A DNA stretch of 64,000 bases. Source: Leptobrachium leishanense. Its lineage: Eukaryota > Chordata > Amphibia > Anura > Megophryidae. How positions within the stretch are numbered: position 1 is the stretch's first letter; every line of letters starts with the position of its first letter. A program made the position numbers and the translations under genes. The stretch spans positions 242,765,721 through 242,829,720 of the forward strand of contig CM019067.1 of assembly GCA_009667805.1 (NCBI GenBank). The letters run 5' to 3'. The notes below the pieces were generated by a model. It did not search any database, had not been told where the DNA came from, and saw only the letters and a list, made by a program, of their open reading frames with translations. Below, in pieces: positions 55,560-64,000 of this stretch.

Positions 55560-57735
55560 CTTGGTGAGCAAGAGGTCAGAATCAGCTGCCTCTGTTCTCT
55601 GTACAGCGAAGGACATGGAGAATAACCATCATCCTCTGACTTGTGAACTCAGCTCTCCCCTCATTCCTCCATCTGAACCCAAACTTTATCAGACCCGCAG
55701 AAATCTCCACTCTCTGGATCCACAGCAATTCTCTGCCAATATATCCGTACCCCTCTCGTCCGTCCTATCTCTCTCCTGTCCTAATGAAGCCATCACCCGC
55801 TACAACTCTACTCTTTCCTCCACCCTTGATAAGTTGGCGCTGTCAAAACCCTGGTCAATGAGGCGACAAAACTTGCAACCCTGTCTTCACTATAAATTTA
55901 TGCTCCAGTACTACAGCTCTGCGCTCTTCCTAGCCAAGCAGTCATATTTTACAGCCCTCATACACACCCTCTCCCGGAACCCAAAATGCCAGTTCACCAC
56001 CTTCAACTCCCTTCTCTGTCCTGCTGTGACTGTTCCTCACACTGACCTCATTGCCGAATACCTAGCATGCTTTTGCACAGCAAAAATTTAACAGATAAGA
56101 ACTGAAATCTACACAATGCCATCTTCACCCATGCAGGACGATGCTAACCATGTCTATCCTCACATGTTTAACTTGTTCCCTTCAGCTACTGAACAAGAGG
56201 TCCTTAAACTACTACGATCCTCTCATCCACCTACCTGCCTCCTCGACCCTGTTCCCTCACATCTTACCAAAACACTTTCTGTTTCTCTTGTACCATCCTT
56301 GACCCATACCTTTAATCTGTCTTTAACCTCTGGGGTCTTTCCTGCTCCCCTCAAACATGCCACAGCAGTCCCAATCCTAAAAAAAATCTCTGGATCCGAC
56401 TGCTCCCTCCAACTACCGCCCCGTTTCCCTGCTCCCTTTTGCCTCCAAACTCCTCAAAAAGCTTGTGTATACCCGTCTGATTGACTACCTCAACACCCAC
56501 TCTCTCCTTGACCCTCTGCAATCTGGCTTTCGCTCACTACACTCAACAGAAACAGCTCTTGCGAAACTGACCAATGACCTTGCAACTGCTAAATCCAATG
56601 GGTGCTACTCACTGATGATCCTTCTTGACCTCTTCTTATACAGTTGCCTTTGGTACAGTTGACCACTAAATCCTCCTTCAAACTCTTAGTGATATAGGCC
56701 TTCAAGGTTCTGTTCTTTCATGGATTGCTTCCTACCTGTCCCAACGATCGTTTAGTGTCTCATTACCTCCTCCCGGCAGCCTGTCTCTGTTGGGGTGCCC
56801 CAAGGGTCATTACTGGGCCCTCTACTTTTTTCAGTCTACACTGCCTCTCTCTTGACTCTGACCTAACGTTCTCTTCCCACATCCAGACAGCGACCAAATC
56901 CTGTTACTTTCAACTCAAAAACATTGCCCGTGTCCGCCCCTTTCTGACGCAGGATACTGAAAAAGTGCTGGTTCATGCTCTTGTCATTTCACGACTTGAC
57001 TACTGCAACTCGCTCCTTATTGGCCTCCCCAACTCTCGTATTGCCCCTTTGCAATCTGTAATGAATGCAGGGGCCAGGCTTATTTTTCTCACTAAACGCA
57101 CCTCGCGTACTTCCCCACTCTGCCGGTCCCTCCATTGGCTTCCTGCACATTTCAGGATACAGTTTAAAATACTGATGCTCACATTCAAATCACTCAATGA
57201 CTCAACCCCTCCCTACATGTTTTCATTACTCCGCAAGCATGTCCCATCTAGACAACTCCATTCAGCAGATGATCTCCATCTGTCATCGGTCTACACACGC
57301 ACAGCCAACTCTCGCCTCCAAGACTTCTCAAGGGCAGCACCAGTCCTGTGGAAAGACCTGCCTCGCCCTATCAAACTCTCCCCTGACCTTCAGGCCTTCA
57401 AGAAATCCCTCAAAACCCATCTCTTCAGATTAGCGTACCACATCACTGATGCAACTCATCCCTCTGCTCACCTACTCACACTTGCTTGAAGCCACTTCTA
57501 TGGCCCCACAGTTCCCAAACCACTGGCACTAATGATCCCGCTATCTACTGAAATTCCTCTTGTCTTCCTCAACCCCAATCCCTCTAGACTGTAAACTCCA
57601 ATGAGCAGGGCCCTCTACACCTCTTGTTTCCATCTTATGTCCGTTTATATGTATTTCGTTCCCTTTGGTTATTGTAAAGCGCTGCGGAAACTGTTGCCGC
57701 TATATAAATGATGACAATAATAATAATAATAAATA
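55560..57735 (+). mobile_element. L2-type LINE with internal deletion
   Basis: The region runs from the linker before the reverse transcriptase (RYNSTLSSTLDKLALSKP) to a 3' end with GTAAAGCGCTGCGGAAACTG, TTGCCGCTATATAAATG and an (AAT)n tail. 3'-end fragments of the same family occur antisense at 33740 and 38417. The endonuclease region is missing upstream. Confidence 0.92.
55561..57489 (+). pseudogene. L2 reverse transcriptase, catalytic box deleted
   Basis: Recognisable blocks in order are RYNSTLSSTLDKLA (55798-55840) and LLDPVPSHLTKTLS. A frame change near 56400 follows, then [40 protein letters not shown] and a degraded VDH block. GCCCCAAGGGTCATTACTGG encodes the [11 protein letters not shown] motif. 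The sequence then jumps from FSVYT straight to [20 protein letters not shown]. The YADD catalytic motif and about 70 residues around it are absent. The C-terminus is well kept: VISRLDYCNSLLIGLP, LHWLPAHFRIQFKILMLTFK, FSRAAPVLWKDLPRPIK and FKKSLKTHLFRLAY. The copy is certainly inactive. Confidence 0.9.
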
Positions 57736-58166
57736 ACTCTCCTGTATCCTTCCTTCTCATTGAACAATCCTGTCATATTGTGATCTCATTCAAGTCTCCA
57801 TGGAGACCAATGGACTACAGAGAGAATACCAGCAGTGACATGTAGCACCACTTCTGGTATTCTCCTCAGAGATAATAGGGCTTTCACCTTTCAATACAAT
57901 GCAGAGACTCACAATAGCAACTTCTGAAGTGTTTTTAGGTCCTGATTGGTGTAATTGCATGGAGTGATATTTCCCTTTACTATGCAAATTCGTGCTTTTT
58001 GATTGCAGGGGAGGGTTGATGTAGTGATTCCCAGTCCAATGAAAAGCTTGAACAATAATAAACCCCTTTATTTAATGAAGGGATTGCATTTGAGCTGCAC
58101 ATCCAAAAATGATTTGTCAATACAAACTGTTCCCCACACACATAGGTGGAAGAACAAAAGGCGACA
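57736..58166. other. intronic DNA, nothing recognised
   Basis: No repeat or coding signature recognised. Confidence 0.4.
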
Positions 58167-59382
58167 GGTCCTATTACAAACTTAACGCTAGCGTAATATG
58201 TGAGCATTAACGCTAGCTTAAGTGGCTGTAGCGCAGCCCCCCATTACATTTTGAACGCTAAAAACGGTTAAAAATCGGGGATTGCGCTCACTTACTGTAC
58301 TTTGCTCTCCTTATAATTAATATGGGGAGCGCAAGCAGTAATTAACGTTAGCATTACAAAGTCCTAACCAGGTGTCAACCTGAACAAAAGTAATACAGGA
58401 ACTCGCCAAGATTCTGTCCCCCACTTAGCACTTATCATCTAGCACTTACCACAAACAAACCCTCAAATCTGATACATTTGTGTATATATGTGGATTTAAG
58501 TGAAAATATATGATAACTCCTATATTTATTGGGACACAACAGGGAAAAATATGATTGAACAGCTGAATACAAGTGTTATAGTGTGTGGCAACTAAGGGAA
58601 AGCAGTTCTCTCTTCAAAAATAGTGCAGGAACTGAGTTCCCACTAGTTCCCTGAGAACTTGATCCCTGGTCCTAATGCAAATTACGCACCGCTGTGGTTA
58701 ACTGAAAATTAACCACAGCTAGAAGCTGCTGCTAACTGATTCCGCTTCTGCAGAATCAGTCAGCACCAGCTGAAAACCCCCCACAAAGTCAGATACTCAC
58801 CTCTCATCCTGCGGCGCGAGCGGTGGATTGATCCGCTGCTTCTGGCTGCCTGGAGAAGAGTGAGACTGGGCACGATCTTACGAAAGCGTGCAGCAGCCAT
58901 ATTGCCAGGAAGCCTCTGAGCTCTCAAATAGCAAAAAATCCACAAGAAACAGTCTTAGTCCACAGTTCACAAACCTGTGTACTTTCCCAAAGCTGCTGTG
59001 CTCCATACAAGAGGCTTAGTCCTGATTTTAGTTACTTCTGACACCATGTTTCAAGTGTAGGAATGAAGACACTGCAAGCTGCTTGTGTGTGGAATCATGT
59101 TGGATTATAGAACTGCCTCCAGGTCAGAGGTCAGAACAGGAAACAGGAAGTATAAGCATAGTCAATACATAACAGAGATTGCGCAGGGCTAAAGGACTGG
59201 CAGCACAACCCTCAATGGAGACCTATGGAGCCAGGGGGTTAGCGCTGCGTTACGGGGCAGGCTTCTGTATCAATGCCTGGCCCATAATAGGGAACTAAAA
59301 TGTGGATGCCAAGGGGAAACGTGCAGGCACAGGTTTTCCATTTTAGCGTCCCCGTTTTAGCGGTAAGAATGTAATATGGGCC
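58167..59382. mobile_element. GGTCCTATTACA-family element, about 1.2 kb, interrupted
   Basis: GGTCCTATTACAAACTTAAC and AAGAATGTAATATGGGCC are loosely inverted ends. The core CACTTACTGTACTTTGCTCT and ATATGGGGAGCGCAAGC lies at 58291-58337, and CTGATTCCGCTTCTGCAGAA occurs near 58736. Two stretches, about 58385-58680 and 58915-59200, have no counterpart in 50985-51914 and are probably later insertions of unknown class. Confidence 0.7.
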
Positions 59383-59639
59383 AAAATCAGGGCACCCTGA
59401 AGAAATAATGAATAATAATGAATGAATGAATAATGAATAATGATTTCCTGAGAATATTCTGAAGTCCTGAATTTATTTGTTGCAATTCCATGTAATGAGT
59501 CAGGTTTCTTCCAAGTTCTAGTCATCAGGAATTAGCTGTGATTTTTGTGAGAATTTGGAGGGTTCTAGTTAGGTACAACATAATATAACATTAAAAAAAA
59601 CCTAATTTATATGGATCACAGCATGAATTTCCTTTAATC
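59383..59639. other. intronic DNA
   Basis: A short AATAATGAATGA simple-sequence run lies near 59406. Nothing else is recognised. Confidence 0.45.
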
Positions 59640-60345
59640 TGATATAAATTTGCATTAAAAATAACCCAAGGTCACTGTGGTGATGAGGTAATAGATTTAT
59701 ATAAGATTATGTTCCCACTCTTCTCCTTTATGATATATAGACACATGCTGTGTGATTTTCAGCAGCTGTAATCTTTGTAATCGTGTTATTTATAGTTCAT
59801 TTTATTTCCAATAAAGGACATTGACGCCAATAAAAATAATGCATTCTTCCTTTTAATCCTCATCTTGAATTTCTTAAACGTAGTGTTTTTGCAATGTTAT
59901 CCTTCATCATATCCACTATTTGTTTATAGTAGAAATTGCACCCTGTTCTTTCTATGAAAGATGACATCCTAGACTAACGTATATATTTTTTAGGATTCAA
60001 CGGAAACCGTATTGGTCGGATATTGTTTAAATCTGGACTGAGTTTATACAGACCTGTTAATCCTCAGTCAGTGAAAGGCAATAAAAGATGTCCCAGTCTC
60101 CCTCCCTGGGAATATAAATTTTAATTGAAATAACTGATGTGAGCCCTTTATTGATGAATCACCCTCCGAGTTATTAGCACTATTTTTCAGCCTCACCAAT
60201 AAAAGAACATTTAATTTAAAAGCCAAAAGTTGGGGATTTTTTTCAGTTTCAGTGATTTGGGCCTCAAATCAAAGTTTGCCTTCAGAGACTGATGTGTTGG
60301 ACATTTGTTTTTAGTGCAAACTCTGCTATTTTGGTATTGTAACAA
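59640..60345. promoter_or_regulatory. candidate conserved intronic enhancer (strongest)
   Basis: Three CCAATAAA sites lie at 59808-59816, 59827-59835 and 60196-60204, matching the posterior-HOX/CDX type. There is also a CAGCTG E-box at 59763-59768, GTAATCGTGTTATTTATAG near 59778, TTTAATTGAAATAACTGATG near 60120 and TTTATTGATGAATCACCC near 60148. The 700-bp block is free of repeats. GLI3 is a limb and neural patterning gene with intronic enhancers, so the motif content fits. The assignment remains inference. Confidence 0.45.
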
Positions 60346-60396
60346 AAAATATTAAAGGGGCACTGTAATTACCCACCCCTTTATATGCCCTTAATT
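60346..60396. mobile_element. T2-like left end, truncated
   Basis: TTAAAGGGGCACTGTAATTA at 60353 is a T2-type terminus. No right end is found before or after the SINE that follows. Confidence 0.5.
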
Positions 60397-60532
60397 AATT
60401 TTTTTTTTGAGAAAGGATTTTACCAGGAAGGATACATTAAGATTTCTCTTGTTTTCAAGTATGTCCTGGGTGGCGAGTATGTACCGTTAGGTGTCTTGCC
60501 CAAGGACACTTACTGGAGAGGTTGCTCGCTGG
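60397..60532 (-). mobile_element. tRNA-derived SINE, antisense, missing its head
   Basis: A T run, TTTTACCAGGAAGGATACAT, TCTTGTTTTCAAGTATGTCC and AGGTGTCTTGCCCAAGGACA match the SINE tail and body. The A/B-box half is absent beyond about 60530. Confidence 0.85.
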
Positions 60533-60949
60533 GATTGGACAGATGCTGATGATTGCATATACCCAATTCTTTTTCAATATTTTTATTTCAGCAGTAAATA
60601 CTCACATTTTCTCCATCAGCGACAGCTGCTCCTTCCTGTCCTCTCAGGTTTTCCGAAACGAGTAAGTCCCTGCAGCTTCTATTATGCAAAAAAAAGGATT
60701 AAAAAATCCTTACTTATTTCTGATTCCACTGTGCAGAAGACGGAGTTATACACTGCTTCCTCTCATCACAAGCATAAGGCCACTGAAAACAAATAGTTCC
60801 CAAGGTCCTTCTGCCAGCACTGTGAGAACCAGTACATGCGACCACGCGCAGGGCTTGCACAAGTGTGCATGGAGGTCTATGGACTCCAGGAAAGGATACC
60901 ATTGACAGCAAGTGGTGATGCTGACAAAATATCCAGTAGCAGCTCCCTA
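60533..60949. other. intronic DNA, nothing recognised
   Basis: No repeat signature recognised. The open frames at 60491-60796 and 60684-60905 have no recognisable product. Confidence 0.4.
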
Positions 60950-61240
60950 ATATATTGAGCCATAGAGACTCACTTTTAATAGAGCCTTTAATGGCGACAT
61001 GTTAACATAGGTGTGTACAGCCCATAAACCATCATTTTCATGTTTGTTATCAAGAACCGAATAAGAAAAAACAAAAATGTATAGATGGTGACCTAGGTGA
61101 TCGGAAGTAAGAGCCGTTTCTCCAAGCAGCCACACCCTTCTGCACATTCCAAAGGCTTGTGCTATTAGCGCCATTGACAGCTGGTTCCCTATTACTGTCT
61201 CAACCAGGATAGAGCCCAATGAAGAAGCAATTAAACATAC
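60950..61240. promoter_or_regulatory. candidate conserved intronic element
   Basis: It is non-repetitive, with GGTGACCTAGGTGATCGGAA near 61088, GTGCTATTAGCGCCATTGAC near 61159 and the TGACAGCTGG Meis/E-box-type word near 61176. Confidence 0.33.
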
Positions 61241-61653
61241 ACTGACTCACTGTGTAATACTTACCTTGACTTCTTAAAGAAGTTGAAATGTATTGGAGCC
61301 ATAAACATATGAAGGCACAATCAATTACCTTTGTTTTTTGTAAGAAACCTGTTGGTGTTTTTGGAAACCAATTCACAAAATGCCATCAATGAAATATTTG
61401 AGTTATTCACAAAGTTATATATAGTATGTATTGTACACTCTGTATAGTTGGCCTGACTAAATTCAGGCATGTCTATAAATTAAGGCATAGCAAGCTTTAG
61501 CATCTGATGCTTATTAATTTATTATTTAAGGCTGATAAATTATAAAAGCTGAGGACCATGGACCAGGGCACCTTACATCACAGGGATATCTTTGAGGAGC
61601 CTCATGGTGTCTGATCCACCAATCCAGATGATTGGCTAAACCTGAACAAACTG
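61241..61653. other. intronic DNA, nothing recognised
   Basis: AT-rich low-copy-looking sequence. Confidence 0.4.
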
Positions 61654-62533
61654 CATGCCTCAAAATTTCCACTCGCCCGCTCGTGAGTGGAAAAGCAGAC
61701 ACAGGCAGCACAATAAATTATTTTGTGCTGCCTGCACTTCATATCCCAGTGGTGGCCGTGGTTATTTTGTTTGTTTGTTTTTTTAAGGCCTGGCAGGAGA
61801 ATCCAAGACGGCGGCCCCCTCCGACATCAGAGAGGGTGCGCTGGATGTCTGCCGCTCATGCCTGCCCTGTCCTGGTGGTTCTCATCTGGTGCCTCGCTCT
61901 GCTCACACTGGGGTCTGATGTCTGGGTATGGATGTATCTGGCATCTGGTGTCTGGGCATACATCTATCTGGGGTCTGTGTCTGGGCATACATGTATCTGG
62001 GGACTGTGTCTGGGCATACATGTATCTGGGATCTGTGTCTGGGCATACATGTGTCTTGGGTCTGTGTCTGGGTTTACATGTATCTGGGGTCTGTGTCTGG
62101 GCATGTATGTATCTGGGGGTCTGATGTTTCTGGGTATATATGTATCTGGGGGTCTGATGTTTCTGGGTATATATGTATCTGGAGGTCTGATGTTTCTGGG
62201 TATATATGTATCTGGAGTGGTTGTGGAGATTAAGGAGATTAAAAAAGTTTATTAAATGTTGGGCAGCTACGCTTAATTTTTTTTTGCATCCCTATTGATG
62301 TAAAGCACTTATTTTCCTTTATGTTTACTTTGCTTTATGTTAATATTGTTAATGTTATTTATTTTTGTAACTTTATTCTGAATAAAACATTTAACAGTGT
62401 CATTTCACAAGATAATTTAAGATAATGTGTTTGGGAGTGGAGTTAAGGGCAGGGTAGGGGTTAGGTGGGCAACTTGTGGCGAGTAACTCTTAAGGCTTGG
62501 CTAGTAGCTTGGGACTTGATATTTTGAGGTGTG
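61654..62533. mobile_element. non-autonomous hAT transposon, about 880 bp (family copy 2)
   Basis: The ends CCTCAAAATTTCCACTCGCC and GGACTTGATATTTTGAGG are inverted. The outer few bases have decayed and ACAAACTG / GCAAACTG flank it (7 of 8). It is collinear with 3774-4335: AATTATTTTGTGCTGCCTGC, ACATCAGAGAGGGTGCGC, AACTTTATTCTGAATAAAAC and GAGTAACTCTTAAGGCTTGG. It is longer mainly because of its internal minisatellite. Confidence 0.83.
61908..62218. repeat. 29-33 bp minisatellite inside the hAT
   Basis: TGGGCATACATGTATCTGGG plus CTGTGTC recurs every 29 bp between 61950 and 62110. It then changes to a longer TTTCTGGGTATATATGTATC unit. Open frames with repeated VSG/CIWG patterns over it are artefacts of the array. 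Confidence 0.92.
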
Positions 62534-63329
62534 CAAACTGTATGGAGCATTTCACAGCATGTGGGCTGGGATGCAGTGCGTTTTCACAAATTTGTATTGA
62601 AGTAAGGACATGAAAGGCAGTAAAGACTGATAATGTAGCAGGAGTGGAGACACAGGGACTCCAACCCAGATTTTGTAAAAAAAATTCAAAATTAAGGAAG
62701 AGCAAAGTCTTTTTTCTAGCACCATAGGGGCCTGCCTGGGGCCCCATTTTTTATTTACTGTTAAGTTTTCCCTGGATGCTGGTTGCTGTGTAAGATCTTC
62801 TATAGGAAAGAAGAATCAATAAATATTGCTGTGCTTCTCCTAGCTAGGATTTGTGAGTCCAATGTCCACGAGTTAGGAGAACAGATCAACAAAATCCCAT
62901 CAAGTTGGAAATAGCATGTCATTGCTACCTGTGCCATGAGGTTTTTATGACTAAACCACCTGTGCAAAGGGGCATGACCCATACATCCGTCCCCCCTAAC
63001 ACAAGCTTGATGACTGGTAGAAATATTTATTTATATATATATGTATAATTTCGATTTTCCTGAATATGCTTATTTTTCTCTTCTGGATAACATCTCTGTT
63101 TTCACCATAACAGATTTTGAAATGCCTCCACATTACCCAAGATGTAGTCCTTGGTCAATGCCACCACTGTGCTGGAGATTAGAGGGTATGATATTGTTTA
63201 GAAATGTGTATAGCGTTTCCCCCAAATGCTTTTATATATTTTTTCATTTATATATTCATTTTACCCTCCCAGATCTGTTGCGCAGACAAGCCAGATACAT
63301 CTTTTTTTATAAGACGTTATGATCGCTAA
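62534..63329. other. intronic DNA, nothing recognised
   Basis: Low-copy-looking, with a short TATATATA run near 63034. Confidence 0.4.
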
Positions 63330-64000
63330 GCTATCTCTCTTATGCAGCTTTTCTAGTCTGGCTTTCATTTAATAGGAGTCCTTTTCCAAAGCTCGTTCTC
63401 ACAGCATCGAGATTTAACTTTAATATAAGAGGATTGTCTCAAGAGGACATCCCCTATGTTGTGGTGTGGTAAATAAATAATCCTTAGTGTTGTTGCTTTT
63501 TTTCCCCTGTCTCTTTTTGAATAACTGGGGATAGAGAGTGTCAAGAGAGGTGTCTTTTTGTTTCATGCATTGCAAGGGTAAAAAAAAAAAATGTAACCGA
63601 ACTGAAAATGAAGAAAGACATAAAAGGATTCGAGCTCAGGAGGTCAGATCCATCACAGGCTTAGCTTTGCCTTCAAAGATGCCTGGGACAGGTGGCAGTT
63701 CAAGACAATCAGAGGAGAAGCATCCGCTTGCACTGAGATAAGGGATTCCGTGCAGAATCCTGATATCTGGTCCCTGTTTGCTTTGATGTGCAGTCTGCTA
63801 GGCAAGACTTCTGGGAGCAGGTTATAGTCTCCTTCAGTGATAGGATGCTGCTGTTCTACTTTTTCAGGGCTTATTACGATGGTCCTGGAGGATTTATCCC
63901 TGTTTGAGGTTTACATGGCGAGGTTTTGTCGGGATGCCCGGACTGGGACCTTGGTACCACCCACATAAAGCATTTACTCACATATTTTAATTTTTGTATG
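63330..64000. promoter_or_regulatory. low-copy intronic DNA, candidate conserved element
   Basis: Balanced-composition, repeat-free sequence includes CTTTCATTTAATAGGAGTCC near 63362, TGCAGAATCCTGATATCTGG near 63751 and CTTTGATGTGCAGTCTGC near 63782. It runs off the window. Tentative. Confidence 0.3.

Larger units (their letters stand above)
30280..64000 (+). other. GLI3: GLI3 intron 3, 5' part
   Basis: The next human GLI3 exon should encode residues around HLFPAFHPPVPIDARHHEG. I could not find that translation anywhere downstream on the + strand, so the intron is at least 33.7 kb and runs past the window end. Its repeats and candidate regulatory stretches are itemised separately. Confidence 0.82.

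Noticed and set aside
55561..57489. A host gene with several exons
   Set aside because: The translated blocks are the L2 LINE polymerase in its normal order, with frame breaks and a LINE 3' tail; it is a dead retrotransposon.
61632..62255. 207-codon open frame with repeated VSG/CIWG peptides
   Set aside because: It spans a hAT element and its 29-33-bp minisatellite; no start context, splice sites or family similarity.

Overview
This window is vertebrate nuclear DNA, and the repeat content suggests a frog (anuran). The organism call is inference. The repeats are DNA-transposon MITEs with TTAA targets, palindromic elements ending TTAACCCCTTAA, many small non-autonomous hAT elements with 8-bp target duplications, L2/CR1-type LINEs, and a tRNA-derived SINE. 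There is no bacterial-style gene organisation, tRNA gene, rRNA or CRISPR array.

The only real host coding sequence I can support is one 243-bp exon at 30037-30279 on the + strand. It encodes the N-terminal segment of GLI3, the zinc-finger transcription factor of Hedgehog signalling, and matches the third exon of the human gene (first coding exon = exon 2) in sequence, length and phase. Everything before it is intron 2 (at least 30.0 kb, 5' end outside the window) and everything after it is intron 3 (at least 33.7 kb, 3' end outside). GLI3 introns are known in other vertebrates to carry limb and neural enhancers. Several low-copy stretches rich in homeodomain-type motifs are listed as candidate conserved enhancers, all unproven.

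Layout. 1-5 kb: a T2-like element split by a 1.5-kb hAT, then a 0.56-kb hAT. 5-9 kb: a candidate enhancer, a CR1/L2 LINE 3' end, SINEs and a 60-bp tandem repeat. 9.7-15.8 kb: a 709-bp hAT with a perfect target duplication, a 0.9-kb CAGGGTTATTCA element, a TTAACCCC repeat carrying another perfect hAT, and a 182-bp MITE. 16-27 kb: mostly low-copy intron with candidate enhancers, a Tc1 remnant and MITE fragments. 27.4-29.8 kb: a dense nest of MITEs inside MITEs, including a large palindrome, ending 213 bp before the exon. 30.4-36.7 kb: a GGGCTCTATTACA element, a candidate enhancer, a synthetic-looking palindrome, a Tc1-like element with an 18-bp minisatellite, a second 0.9-kb CAGGGTTATTCA element and an intact-looking SINE. 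37-46.7 kb: LINE fragments, (TG)n, a nearly open LINE reverse transcriptase whose 3' tail matches the SINE, another TTAA MITE and a hAT MITE. 47-53 kb: three GGGCCCTATTACA-class elements, candidate enhancers and a T2-like MITE. 54-60 kb: an L2 LINE that has lost its catalytic box, another GGGCC-class element, and the best-looking candidate enhancer, with three CCAATAAA sites. 61-64 kb: a second copy of the 3.8-kb hAT family and low-copy intron.

The strongest results are the GLI3 exon, the target-duplication-defined transposons, the shared 3' tail linking LINE and SINE, and the nested palindromic block next to the exon.
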